A stretch of 64,000 nucleotides of DNA from Catalinimonas niigatensis (lineage in GTDB: Bacteria; Bacteroidota; Bacteroidia; Cytophagales; Cyclobacteriaceae). The notes below the pieces were generated by a model. That model did no database searches. It was not told the DNA's origin and saw nothing but the letters and a program-made list of their open reading frames with translations. The stretch is from the NCBI RefSeq assembly GCF_030506285.1, contig NZ_CP119422.1:6249501-6313500 (forward strand), written 5' to 3'. Shown here piece after piece: positions 1 to 9,707 of this stretch (positions are counted from its first letter, which is position 1; each line of letters opens with the position of its first letter). The translations under genes were made by a program, and so were the position numbers.

Positions 1-389
1 ATATCAGATATTATCTGCTCAGGGGATTACGTCGGCTGATTACCCACCAGTTGGTCAGGCAGAGAAAGAGGCAGGCCTCAGGCCCGGCAGTTGCAGCAGC
101 TGATCATTCATTTGAAGCCAAACTTATTGAAAAGCAATCTCAGGAAGAAATGCATCAAAAACTGAGACAGGCTTTGCAAAAATTACCTCCAAGGCAACAG
201 GAAATTATTTTTCTTAAGTTCTACGAAAATTTGTCGTACGAAGAAATTTCCAGCCTCACTTCACTCAAAGTACGTACAGTCTACAATACGGTCTTCCAGG
301 CTTTGGAAGGTATGCGGAGCTTAATTACCCAGCATGTAAAATGGTCTGTTTTACTCATGCTCCACCATTTTCATTCTTTATTTCATTAA
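1..389 (+). CDS. ECF-type RNA polymerase sigma factor, C-terminal part (cut by left edge)
   Basis: The reading frame is open from the left edge (first full codon at 3), so the gene starts outside the window and the TTG at 51 is internal. The visible part holds a sigma-70 region 4 helix-turn-helix: LPPRQQEIIFLKF, then LSYEEISSLTSLKVRTVYN, the part that contacts the -35 region. Region 2 is missing only because of the edge. The next gene is a FecR-type anti-sigma factor, followed by SusC with an STN domain, which is the usual order of a cell-surface signalling system. I infer that this factor is held by the FecR protein and drives the susCD genes. Family call is firm; target is inference. Confidence 0.88.
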   Translation, partial: IRYYLLRGLRRLITHQLVRQRKRQASGPAVAAADHSFEAKLIEKQSQEEMHQKLRQALQKLPPRQQEIIFLKFYENLSYEEISSLTSLKVRTVYNTVFQALEGMRSLITQHVKWSVLLMLHHFHSLFH

Positions 390-545
390 AAATTTATTAA
401 GATACAGAGAGAATCATTAGACGTTTATCTAATGATATGGCTGTTTGTTTGCTATTTGTGTAATTTTCAAAAATATTCTAAAAAATTCTGGTAAAAACCA
501 AGTCATCGTCCCCTTCTGGTATAGAACCTAAGATGATTACGCATA

Positions 546-1595
546 GTGAAAGATTACCAGTATTACCAATACTTCTCCGCAGACGACTTTGTCCTGGACG
601 ATGATTTTCAGAAATGGGTGTTGAAACCCAATCAGGAATACCAGCATTATTGGGCTAATTATCTGTTGCTCCATCCTGAAAAGGAGAAGGAAATTGAGCA
701 GGCAAAAATTATGGTACGTGCATTGGATCAGGCCAGTCCTACCAAAGATACACATCAACTGGAACAGGAGTGGAACCTGCTTAACGATACCATCAACCAG
801 TATGAAAGAAGACAGAAGCAGAAGACCATTGGCTTGTTTCAGCGCTACGGTATTGCTGCCAGTATTCTTTTGTGTCTGATTGCAGGCAGCTTTTGGTGGT
901 ATAGTATGCAAAGCAGCCTGCTCACCTACAGCACAGATTTCAATGAGACCCGTACCATCACCCTGCCTGATGGCTCCACGGTCATTCTGAATGCAAATTC
1001 TACTCTTTCTTTTGATAAAGACTGGCAGGCTGCATCCAATGAGACTTCTTCAACGGTGCGAAAAGTCATGCTGGATGGAGAAGCTTACTTTATGGTAGAG
1101 AAACAGCAGATTCAACAGGGCGACTCTACCTATTTCGCAAAATTTATAGTACAGACAGACCGGATAGAAGTAGAGGTGCTGGGCACCCGCTTTAATGTAA
1201 ATGACCATATAGAGAACACGCAGGTCACGCTGGAGTCAGGCAAGGTGCTGGTGAGAAATGATAACGGTGAATCACTTTATCTTGATCCCGGAGAGATAGT
1301 AGAGTTGACCAATAACCAGCTCCTTAAAAAGGTCACCGAAGTGGAGCTTTACACTTCCTGGAAGGACAACAAACTCATTTTTGAAGAAACGCCGGTCCCT
1401 GAAATCCTGGAAATGATAGAGCTACGATATGGGTATCAGATAGAAGTCAACACAGATTATCTGGATGATAAACTATATACCGGATCAAGCCCTGCCGATG
1501 ACGCAGAACTACTCATCTATAAGCTTTCCCGGCTATACAACCTCTCTGTGAAAAAAGAAGGCAAAGAACTTACGATCAACGCGAATAAATTCTGA
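546..1595 (+). CDS. FecR family anti-sigma factor (DUF4974 C-terminus)
   Basis: This is an inner-membrane anti-sigma factor that relays a signal from an outer-membrane receptor to the cognate ECF sigma factor. Residues 1-100 are cytoplasmic. A single membrane helix lies at about 101-119. A FecR domain follows (about 128-235, with TLPDGSTVILNANS and VLGTRFNV), then a DUF4974 domain at about 265-335 (FEETPVPEILEMIELRYG). The GTG at 546 is chosen because an in-frame TGA lies 12 nt upstream and no ATG is available near it. It lies between an ECF sigma factor and a SusC with an STN domain, the expected partners. Its 349 residues are typical for the family. Confidence 0.9.
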   Translation: MKDYQYYQYFSADDFVLDDDFQKWVLKPNQEYQHYWANYLLLHPEKEKEIEQAKIMVRALDQASPTKDTHQLEQEWNLLNDTINQYERRQKQKTIGLFQRYGIAASILLCLIAGSFWWYSMQSSLLTYSTDFNETRTITLPDGSTVILNANSTLSFDKDWQAASNETSSTVRKVMLDGEAYFMVEKQQIQQGDSTYFAKFIVQTDRIEVEVLGTRFNVNDHIENTQVTLESGKVLVRNDNGESLYLDPGEIVELTNNQLLKKVTEVELYTSWKDNKLIFEETPVPEILEMIELRYGYQIEVNTDYLDDKLYTGSSPADDAELLIYKLSRLYNLSVKKEGKELTINANKF

Positions 1596-1615
1596 TCATT
1601 TTTAAACCAAAACCT

Positions 1616-4600
1616 ATGACTATGAAAGTACTGGTACACAACTACTACATCAGGATGCTGACGCTGGGCATAAGCCTTATTTTTAGCCAGCAACTGTATG
1701 CTCAGGAACTGGCATCTACTCACTTGATCAGTAAAAACTCAGACCCTTCCCAGACTACAAAAAAAAGCGAGCAACTCATAGAGCTTTTAAATCAGCTTGA
1801 GGATAAGTTTGATATTACTTTTGATTACGACCTGAACATGCTGGAAGGAAAAAAAGTAAATCCACTAAACCTTAAGGATTCCAGGGAGGATGTAGAGCAA
1901 ATTCTGAAAAAAATTCTTGAGCCTCATAAGTTAAAATATGAAAAGCTTTACGACGAATCTTACCTGATTCTTGAGGAAAAGAATCATCCCAAATTGAAAA
2001 AAAGAGCTTCCAAATCACTGACGGGTAAATTGACTTTGCCGGTTCAGCCCCAAAGTTCAAGACATCAGATCAAAAAGGTGGATATCGTAAGGCTATGGGA
2101 AAAAAACGTGAGTGGAAAAGTGACCGACGGAACTGACAACACAGCTTTGCCGGGCGTCAACGTTTTGGTAAAGGGCACTACTGTAGGTACGATTACTGAT
2201 GTAGATGGCAATTATAGCTTACAGGTACCTTCCGACAATTCCATTCTGGTATTTAGCTCCATCGGCTATGAATCTACTGAAGTTACGGTAGGTAATCAGA
2301 CAACTATTAATATAGCGATGACACCAGACATCTCTGAACTGGAAGAAGTGGTAGTTGTGGGTTTTGGTGAAAGAAAGAAAAAAGACCTTACCGGTTCCAT
2401 AGCTACTGTAGGATCGGAAGAAATTGAAAAAATCCAGACTGCTTCACCTCAGTTTGCTTTGCAAGGCAATACCGCAGGCGTAAGGGTAGTCAATGCCAGT
2501 GGTGATCCTAATGAAGCTCCCCAGATTTTTGTCAGAGGCATTGGTACCTGGAATGGTGACGCCCAACCTCTGTATGTCATAGACGGACAGATCATTGAAC
2601 CCCCACGTGATGGTAATGAAGACGTGATCAGTGGTTTCGGACTAACTACTCCACCCAACCTCTTCAACCTGATTAATCCCAATGACATTGAGTCAATCTC
2701 AGTGCTCAAAGATGCATCAGCGGCGGCCATCTATGGGAGCAGAGGGGCCAATGGCGTAATTTTAATTACTACAAAAAAAGGAAAGCTGGGAGCGCCTACA
2801 GTAGAACTGAATGCCAGAAGGGGAATACAGAACATACCTACTTATGATATGCTCAATACACAGCAGTTTGTAGATATTTCTCAGGAGATGTATGCTAATA
2901 ATCTTAATCCGGACATCACTATTGAGAACCAGTTGTATGGAAGAAATGAACCTAGTGATGCTACCAGGTTAGTAGCTTTTAGCCCACAGTTTGACCCGGA
3001 AAGCCCCTATTACATCAGCGACCGGACTACCTATGACTGGCAGGATGAGCTGGTAAGAAATAATGCTATCAATCAGGCGTATGACGTTAAAGTTTCAGGT
3101 GCCACAGAAGCCATTGATTATTATGTCTCCGCTGGATTTTTTAATCAGGAAGGTATGCTGCTGGGCAATGAACTGACCCGCTATACCGGAGCCGTAAACC
3201 TGAATGCAAACATTACGGATTGGTTAAAGATTGGCGTAAATTATAAATACACCCATCAGGAATCATTACTGAACGATAAAGGAGAATTACTGGATTATGC
3301 GGACGTAGCGCCCTGGCAGCCGCTCCGTGATCCCAACAACCCATATGGCTATGCAGAAGTGCTGATGCCCTATGCCTTTGGCGATGCCTGGACCCAGGCC
3401 AAGATTTACGGACAAGGATCTAATCCTAACTATCTGGCATTGGGTGACCTGGATTTTGGCAGCTTTACGATTGACAGGCAATTAGGACAGTTCTACACGG
3501 AGCTTTCGCCCATTCAGGGTTTGACATTGAGAGCCAGCCTTAATCTGGACTATTCCAAACAAGACCGATATGGGTTGGATACATGGTCCAGAACCAACAT
3601 CTTTAAACCTACCGGCCTTGATCCTGCTACTGAAGCGCCTAACGCACCCAATAGCTTGGGAGGAATAGAACACAGAATTAACAATACATTCAATTTTCAG
3701 TCAGATTTCACCGCCACTTATGCCCGTAACTTTGCTGCCAAACATAATATTACCCTTACGGCAGCGGTACAGGATCAGCGACACAAGAGAGAATTTATCA
3801 ATCTAAGTGGAGATAATCTGCAAAATATCATTGATGATGAACCCAAACTAAACGGATATTCTAACGACCTGGCCAATAACTCATCTATTTACGGCTGGAA
3901 CCGCCGTTTCTGGTTTGGATTAGTAGGGCGGGTAAACTACGATTACGACAGTAAATATTATCTTGATGCTTCTTTCAGAAGAGACGCCAGCAATGGTTTT
4001 GACGATGACTATCGCTGGGGGAATTTTTACTCTGTTTCCGGTGCCTGGAGAATTACCTCCGAGTCTTTTATGGAAGGCATTACTTTTCTGAATGACCTGA
4101 AATTCAGAGGGGGATGGGGAGAAGCCGGTAATGATCAGGCTGCTGTAGGCCAATACGCATTTCTATCAGGTACATCAGGCGTTTCATCTTACCGTTGGGG
4201 TTCAGGTAATGGTAACCCTTTCGGAAATTTTGTTCCCGGCACTCTGGTAGCAGATTTTCCTAACCCAAGTTTAACCTGGGAAGTGGTCACAACCACTTAT
4301 GTTGGTTTTGATGCATTGATGTTCAATAGTAAGCTGAACCTGACCGTGGAATGGTACAACCGTATTACTGATGGTATTTTGCAGCAGGTGAATCTACCCT
4401 ATTCTGTAGGTACGCTACCGCCTCTCTTCAATATCGGCCAGCTGGAAAATCGCGGAGTAGACCTTCAGTTGGGCTACAATAATCAGCTTGGCGCATTCAG
4501 TTATGGTATTTCTGGTAATATCAGTTTCCTGGAAAATGAGGTAACAAATTTGTATCAGGATCAGCCTCTTTCTACTGATTTTGGAAGAGTAGAAGAAGGC

Positions 4601-5308
4601 AGGTCTATTGGTCACCTCTGGGGATATAAGGTAGGGGGAACCTTCCAAAGCCAGGCAGAAATTGATGCCTACTTTGAAGGGCTGGAAGATCAAACCATTG
4701 CTAATGAAGACTTTGTAGCACCAGGGGATCTGTATTTTCAGAATGTAGGCGGAAATCCTACCGAGGAGGAGCCTTTCTACAGCACTACTCCTGACAATTT
4801 GATCAACAGCTTTGACCAGACAGAAATAGGCAATACCATACCGGGTTATACCTATGGCATTAACCTGAATGCCGGCTGGAAAGGTCTGGACATCTCTATG
4901 AATTTTTATGGGGAAGGAGATGTAGATCGCTATAATTCTGTCAGAAATACTTTTGAGAGCATGTCAGGAGCAGGGAGCAATTTCTTTGCCTCTACTCTGA
5001 ACCGCTGGACACCGCAAAATACCAATACAGACCTGCCGCGGGCAGTGGTAGGAGATCCGGCAAGAAATAACCGTTACTCTACCCGCTGGGTGGAAAGTGC
5101 TGCCTTCTTCCGGCTGAATACCTGGCAGTTAGGGTACTCTTTGCCTAGCTCAGTTTTAGAAGCATTAAATAATACAGTACGTTCTCTTAGAGTATATGTG
5201 GGTGGGCAGAATAATATTTACGCATTCAGATGGTCAGGTATTGATCCGGTAAATGATGAGTTTCCACTGCCAAGATCTTTTACAGCAGGATTAAACATTA
5301 GATTTTAA
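1616..5308 (+). CDS. SusC/RagA family TonB-linked outer membrane receptor with STN signalling domain
   Basis: This 1230-residue outer-membrane transporter is energised by TonB and imports an oligomeric nutrient. In order it has a signal peptide ending near residue 29, an STN domain (about 50-118), a carboxypeptidase-regulatory-like domain (about 165-250, GTTVGTITDVDGNYSL), a plug (about 255-390, with the SusC hallmark LKDASAAAIYGSRGANGVI), and a beta-barrel ending in aromatic NIRF. The STN domain is what normally contacts FecR proteins, and a fecR gene lies 20 nt upstream. A susD gene follows after 24 nt. The substrate cannot be read because no glycoside hydrolase or peptidase lies in the cluster. 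Confidence 0.95.
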   Translation: MTMKVLVHNYYIRMLTLGISLIFSQQLYAQELASTHLISKNSDPSQTTKKSEQLIELLNQLEDKFDITFDYDLNMLEGKKVNPLNLKDSREDVEQILKKILEPHKLKYEKLYDESYLILEEKNHPKLKKRASKSLTGKLTLPVQPQSSRHQIKKVDIVRLWEKNVSGKVTDGTDNTALPGVNVLVKGTTVGTITDVDGNYSLQVPSDNSILVFSSIGYESTEVTVGNQTTINIAMTPDISELEEVVVVGFGERKKKDLTGSIATVGSEEIEKIQTASPQFALQGNTAGVRVVNASGDPNEAPQIFVRGIGTWNGDAQPLYVIDGQIIEPPRDGNEDVISGFGLTTPPNLFNLINPNDIESISVLKDASAAAIYGSRGANGVILITTKKGKLGAPTVELNARRGIQNIPTYDMLNTQQFVDISQEMYANNLNPDITIENQLYGRNEPSDATRLVAFSPQFDPESPYYISDRTTYDWQDELVRNNAINQAYDVKVSGATEAIDYYVSAGFFNQEGMLLGNELTRYTGAVNLNANITDWLKIGVNYKYTHQESLLNDKGELLDYADVAPWQPLRDPNNPYGYAEVLMPYAFGDAWTQAKIYGQGSNPNYLALGDLDFGSFTIDRQLGQFYTELSPIQGLTLRASLNLDYSKQDRYGLDTWSRTNIFKPTGLDPATEAPNAPNSLGGIEHRINNTFNFQSDFTATYARNFAAKHNITLTAAVQDQRHKREFINLSGDNLQNIIDDEPKLNGYSNDLANNSSIYGWNRRFWFGLVGRVNYDYDSKYYLDASFRRDASNGFDDDYRWGNFYSVSGAWRITSESFMEGITFLNDLKFRGGWGEAGNDQAAVGQYAFLSGTSGVSSYRWGSGNGNPFGNFVPGTLVADFPNPSLTWEVVTTTYVGFDALMFNSKLNLTVEWYNRITDGILQQVNLPYSVGTLPPLFNIGQLENRGVDLQLGYNNQLGAFSYGISGNISFLENEVTNLYQDQPLSTDFGRVEEGRSIGHLWGYKVGGTFQSQAEIDAYFEGLEDQTIANEDFVAPGDLYFQNVGGNPTEEEPFYSTTPDNLINSFDQTEIGNTIPGYTYGINLNAGWKGLDISMNFYGEGDVDRYNSVRNTFESMSGAGSNFFASTLNRWTPQNTNTDLPRAVVGDPARNNRYSTRWVESAAFFRLNTWQLGYSLPSSVLEALNNTVRSLRVYVGGQNNIYAFRWSGIDPVNDEFPLPRSFTAGLNIRF

Positions 5309-5332
5309 TTGTGAACTCCAAATCATAAAAAA

Positions 5333-6916
5333 ATGAAAATATTGATAAAATATTATTTGATAGTTTTGGCTGTCGTCTTTATCAGTTGCGAGCCTGATCT
5401 GGTAGATGAGCCACCGCTGGGGCCTACTGAACAAACATTTTTTAGCAATGTGATAGAGTTCAGGCAAAATCTAGCCAGCACCTATGCAGTGCTCTACGAT
5501 TATTACCATTATGCAGCACCCTCTTTCAATAACAATGGATGGGTAACTGCTACCTGGTTATTGCCGGGCGATGATCTTACTGAAACGAATGCTGCCCGTA
5601 CATCGGTAGAATTATTTGATGGCAGTCTGAATCCAACCAATACACAAATTCGCTTTACTTTTGAGGCTTCTTACAAGATGATCGGTAGAGCGAATGTAGT
5701 CATTGACAAAGTGAGGACGGTTGATTTTTCCAACTATGAAGGAGCAAGTGAAATAGCCCAGATGGAAGGAGAAGCCCTTTTTCTCAGGGCTTATGCGTAC
5801 TACAAATTGTTTAATATCTACGGAAGTGTGCCGATTGTGACAGAACGTATTCAGGATGAAGCCAATACCAATACACCCAAAAGCCCTGCACCTGAGGTGT
5901 TGAACCAAGTGATTGAAGACGCTCGCATGGCTATTGATATATTACCCGAAAGCTGGGATGAGATATATGCAGGCAGAGCAGATAAAAATTCAGCACGTGG
6001 CTTGTTGGTGAAGGCTTTGGTTTTTCGCGCTAACAATACCGGCGATAATGCGGATTATACAGAAGCAATCAGTGTGTTCAATAGCATCACTGCGCAATTG
6101 GTACCTGATTTTATTGATAATTTCAGTTCTTACACAGAAAACAATGATGAGTCATTGTTTGAAGTGCAGGCTACAGTGCCAAACAGCGGTAACAATAATC
6201 TTGTGCTGCACAATGATGGTGCCTGGCGAGGGGTAGAAAACATGAGCGTATACCGCGGTTATATGATGGAACCCGGTGATCCGGGACCCTTCAATGCGTC
6301 TGCGGTCACTAGATTTTTAATTACTGACAAGCTGCTGAATGGTTTTGGCAATGATCCAAGAATTTTAGTGTTTCTGGACCCTGAAGATGGTTTTGATGGC
6401 AAGATATTTCAGAAGTATAACCTTCCCACGGGAGTAAACGAAATCACAGGTTTTCATGGAGGCTCAGCCAATAACGAAAGAGTACTAAGATACGCGGATG
6501 TAAAACTGGCTGCTGCCGAAGCTTATCTAAAAACGAGTAATGCTTCCGCTGCTATTGAGCAAATCAATGATGTAAGAACCCGGGCCAGAGTATGGGGACT
6601 GGGCGCAGGCATCAGTGATGGAACAGTACCCGCTAATTATGCCAGTGGTGAAACAGATGCAGCGACCATCATGCAGTGGATCATGGATGAACGCTTCGTA
6701 GAGTTGGCCGGAGAAGGACACAGATACTGGGATCTGAAAAGATGGCATATCGCTGGTAATATAAATTTGACCGGCTGGGATGGCAGCGATGATAACTTTA
6801 GTACCGCCCTGGCTTCACCGGTTCAGTTTGATGTGGATAAACATCTGGTATTTCCATTACCACAGGAAGAAATAGAAAGGAATAGTGAAATTGTGGAAAA
6901 CAATCCCGGATACTAA
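5333..6916 (+). CDS. RagB/SusD family nutrient-binding outer membrane lipoprotein
   Basis: This is the surface lipoprotein that caps the SusC channel and captures substrate. The N-terminus is a lipoprotein signal with lipobox VFISC at about residues 15-19. TPR-like helices typical of SusD follow (EGEALFLRAYAYYKLFNIYGSVPIV), and the C-terminal hallmark is MDERFVELAGEGHRYWDLKRW. The length of 527 residues is normal for the family. It is 24 nt downstream of susC and surely cotranscribed with it. No degradative enzyme follows: the next genes are on the other strand, so this is a transport-only locus. Confidence 0.95.
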   Translation: MKILIKYYLIVLAVVFISCEPDLVDEPPLGPTEQTFFSNVIEFRQNLASTYAVLYDYYHYAAPSFNNNGWVTATWLLPGDDLTETNAARTSVELFDGSLNPTNTQIRFTFEASYKMIGRANVVIDKVRTVDFSNYEGASEIAQMEGEALFLRAYAYYKLFNIYGSVPIVTERIQDEANTNTPKSPAPEVLNQVIEDARMAIDILPESWDEIYAGRADKNSARGLLVKALVFRANNTGDNADYTEAISVFNSITAQLVPDFIDNFSSYTENNDESLFEVQATVPNSGNNNLVLHNDGAWRGVENMSVYRGYMMEPGDPGPFNASAVTRFLITDKLLNGFGNDPRILVFLDPEDGFDGKIFQKYNLPTGVNEITGFHGGSANNERVLRYADVKLAAAEAYLKTSNASAAIEQINDVRTRARVWGLGAGISDGTVPANYASGETDAATIMQWIMDERFVELAGEGHRYWDLKRWHIAGNINLTGWDGSDDNFSTALASPVQFDVDKHLVFPLPQEEIERNSEIVENNPGY

Positions 6917-7040
6917 AATAAATGCTTTTTTGCAGGATGGCTTTACCGGCCGTTCTGCAAAATTGCTACCTGATATCACCCTAGTTTATGCAGCAAAATG
7001 AATGAGAAGTAAAGTATTGATGTGTTTTCTAACATTAAGC

Positions 7041-8093
7041 CTACCTCCATGCATGACATACCTGGTGCACAAAACGCAGCTTTTCAATGACTGGCGGAGG
7101 AATGACAAAGGGGTATAGGTCAGGCTGCCCCATGCTGCGGTTGATGCTGTTCATGGCAAAAGTCAGGGGGAGCCATAAAGCAATGATTTCATCAAAATTT
7201 TTCAAGGTATAGGGATCTCGGTCTATGTTGGCGGAAAGGCTGTCATCTTCCTGGGCTACTTTTGGAGCAACGCGTAAACTAAAAGCATGGGCGGTTTCCA
7301 AAGTGTCTATTAGATGTAGGTAATGAGCCCAGGTTTCAGCCCAATCTTCCCAGGAATGTGCGCTGGCATAGGTGCTGATGTATTGCTTGGCCCAGTCGTC
7401 GGGCACCCCCTGCTGGTAATGGAGTTTGAGAGCTTCTCCATAGTCCTGTTGCTCATCTCCGAATAGCTGGCGATAGGCGGAAAGAAAATTGGTATTGGCA
7501 ATCAGCCTGTCCCAGTAGTAGTGCCCCACCTCATGCCTGAAATGACCAAGCAGTGTGCGGTAAGGTTCACCCATGGCCTGTCGTCTTTTGGCGCGTTCTG
7601 CATCATCGGCTTCGGCAATATTCAACGTGATCAAACCCTGGGCATGACCAGTTAGCACCGTCTTTTCCTGATCGGCCAGAAAATCAAAAGCCAGGCCGGT
7701 CTCTGCTTGCTGGTCTTTACTCAAAAGCGGTAAGCCTAAACGCAACAAACTATAGACCAGGCGGTGCTTAGCAGCTTCCAACTTCCGTCACAGTACCACA
7801 TGACCAGCTTCCTGTAGATTAGGAATCGTATGATTTAGGGAACAAGCCTGGCAAAGAGGATCTTCCTGATGTGCTGGCAGTAGCCAATTGCAAGCCTGTA
7901 GTTGTGCATTCGCGCAGTAACGATAATGTTCCGGACCGGCATCCTTGAGGCTGAAAGTCTGTACCTGCCGGGGCAGTAGGGTGTGCAGGTCCATATCATC
8001 CGGCAAGAAACCCAGTAAACTGCCACAACGCTCGCAGTGGGTGTTTTCAAAGTACAAAAGATTGCTGCACTCCTTACAGGTAAATAATTTCAT
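7041..8093 (-). pseudogene. Putative zinc-binding metallopeptidase (zinc ribbon + Peptidase_Mx), broken by one in-frame TGA
   Basis: Read through, the frame from ATG 8093 to 7041 gives one protein of about 350 residues with the architecture of the Bacteroidota/Proteobacteria 'putative zinc-binding peptidase' family. It has an N-terminal zinc ribbon (CKEC, CERC, further Cys pairs), then a peptidase domain with HEVGH at residues 187-191 and a downstream acidic ligand region (SWEDWAETWAHYLH). A single TGA at 7790-7788 replaces residue 102, just before RKLEAAKHRLVYSLLRL. Remembered family members carry Trp at this place (WRR.EAAKRRLVYSLLRLG), so a TGG to TGA change is the simplest explanation. 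Both halves are otherwise in the same frame with no other lesion, so the break is recent, or readthrough or a sequence error. Confidence 0.82.
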
Positions 8094-8185
8094 GTTCTGG
8101 AAAATAGATCATGATGCTTAACCCGCTTGCAGCCTGAATGTTAGGGGGTAAAAAAAATATTCTTTTCCAGAATTTTGCAGTGTGC

Positions 8186-8490
8186 TTATGCCTTATCAGT
8201 TTGGCTTTTCCACTGCTTCATTTTTTCCTCAATGAAATGATTGACCAGATCCTGGTAGACTTTCTCCATCAAATCCGGATTAAGCCCGGAGTCATCGGCC
8301 CAAACCCTTCTTTGGGCCAGCATGGATTTTAGACGTTCCGGTGCTTTGACAGAGGATGCGCCGGTCTTGAAATTTGGAAGCTGCTTTTACGTAGGCAAAA
8401 CGCTGTCCCAGCCACTGGATGATTTATTGATCTAAATGATCTATTCCCTTGCGGATATCTAATTACTACACTCTTCTCCGGCTTTTTCAT
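8186..8490 (-). pseudogene. Chorismate mutase / isochorismate pyruvate-lyase-like gene (PchB type), degraded
   Basis: No intact frame exists here, but the minus strand reads as a chorismate mutase type II protein across frame changes. From ATG 8490 it gives MKKPEK, then after a frame change DIRKGIDHLDQ, then TAA at 8426-8424 where family members have Gln or Lys before IIQWLGQRF. It continues AYVKAASKF, then has one extra T near 8370-8372, then KTGASSVKAPERLKSMLAQRRVWADD and LMEKVYQDLVNHFIEEKMKQW to a TAA at 8188-8186. At least three lesions make it non-functional. It lies head-to-tail upstream of the broken zinc peptidase, so the stretch 7.0-8.5 kb looks like a decay zone. Confidence 0.82.
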
Positions 8491-8631
8491 GGTGTGTGTT
8501 GTTAATTTTAACTGACTATTCGCAAAAGGGTGAGTATCTATCCAGTCTAAGGCTGCTCAATATAGTAAAATGATTTCTGATCATGTTCTGCTTTTGCAAG
8601 CCAAAGTTCCATACTTTTTTGTACTGCTCTT

Positions 8632-8662
8632 TTTGATTTTACCTCCACAGAGGACACCTTTG
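8632..8662 (+). promoter_or_regulatory. Candidate Bacteroidota promoter for the EamA transporter
   Basis: TTTG at 8632-8635, a 19-nt spacer, and CACCTTTG at 8655-8662, one mismatch from the TAnnTTTG -7 box. The ATG begins only 4 nt after the -7 box, so a transcript from here would be leaderless or nearly so. Pattern match only. Confidence 0.35.
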
Positions 8663-8666
8663 CAGG

Positions 8667-9569
8667 ATGAAAAATCCCTACCTGCTCCTGATCTTTGCTA
8701 CCCTCTTCTGGGCAGGAAATGTGGTGCTAAGCAAAGCTATGTCTACTGATATTCCTCCGATTACCCTGGCCTTCTGGCGATGGAGCATGGCATTGCTCGT
8801 TATCTCTTTTTTTTCGTGGAAAAAAGTAATACAGGATTGGGACGCTATTCGTAAAAATATCCTTATTCTGCTGCCGCTCTCTCTCTTTGGGATTACTGTT
8901 TTCAATACCCTGATTTATATCGCTTTGCAGGATACCAGCGCCCTGAACAGCTTGTTGTTACAATCATTACTTCCGGTTGTAGTGGCGCTGATGTCCTTTG
9001 TTTTTTTGAAAGAGCGCTTGCGCAAATGGCAGGTGGTAGGTATTCTGATTTCACTTTGTGGTACGCTGGTGCTGGTCGCCAAAGGGGAGTTTACTACTTT
9101 GTTGGGGACGGGCTTTAACCGGGGAGATGTGTGGGTGATCACGGCGGTAGTTTGTTATGCCTCTTATACCATACTTTTGAAATTTCGCCCACCCATGCAC
9201 CCTCTCAGCTTTCTGCTGGTGACCTTTTTTCTGGGAACGCTGATGTTGCTGCCTTTTTACCTCTGGGAACAGACTTATGCAGCACCCATTCAGTGGAACC
9301 TGCCGGTCTACACCACCATTGCCTATCTGGCAGTCTTTCCCTCTTTTATCTCTTACCTTTTTTTCAATGAAGCAGTACGTAAGGTGGGAGCCAGCACTGC
9401 GGGCTTGTTTTCCCACCTGATTCCTCTTTTCGGTAGCCTGATGGCCATTCTATTTTTGGGAGAGACTTTCTATACCTATCATGCTGTGGGAGTAGCCCTG
9501 ACCTTCAGTGGAATTTACCTGGTGATCAAAAATAAAGTGGGAGCCAAATCCCGTAAACAATTGCGTTGA
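8667..9569 (+). CDS. EamA/DMT family transporter (10 membrane helices)
   Basis: This is an inner-membrane transporter of the drug/metabolite superfamily. The 300 residues form two repeated EamA halves of about five hydrophobic helices each, with the usual starts FWAGNVVLSKA (first half) and AVVCYASYTILLKF (second half), and the end-of-repeat signature FLGETFYTYHAVGVALTFSGIYLV. The C-terminus is basic and cytoplasmic. The substrate cannot be told from sequence; relatives export amino acids, nucleosides or other metabolites. It is a single gene: pseudogenes lie upstream on the other strand and a fasciclin lipoprotein gene follows after 138 nt. Confidence 0.9.
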   Translation: MKNPYLLLIFATLFWAGNVVLSKAMSTDIPPITLAFWRWSMALLVISFFSWKKVIQDWDAIRKNILILLPLSLFGITVFNTLIYIALQDTSALNSLLLQSLLPVVVALMSFVFLKERLRKWQVVGILISLCGTLVLVAKGEFTTLLGTGFNRGDVWVITAVVCYASYTILLKFRPPMHPLSFLLVTFFLGTLMLLPFYLWEQTYAAPIQWNLPVYTTIAYLAVFPSFISYLFFNEAVRKVGASTAGLFSHLIPLFGSLMAILFLGETFYTYHAVGVALTFSGIYLVIKNKVGAKSRKQLR

Positions 9570-9707
9570 AAATTATATAAAAATTAATATATTCCATATT
9601 TCCAAAAACACAGATTTAATCAACTTTTATTGAACGATATCACTATGTATGATGTAATAAATATGTAAATGAATGATATTTTGAATATTTAAATATAATT
9701 TTTTAGT

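Noticed and set aside
6928-6962. TTTTGCAG/CTGCAAAA hairpin after susD
   Set aside because: The stem is 8 bp with a long loop and no T-run follows on the plus strand; it may be part of the 3' end but is not a convincing terminator.
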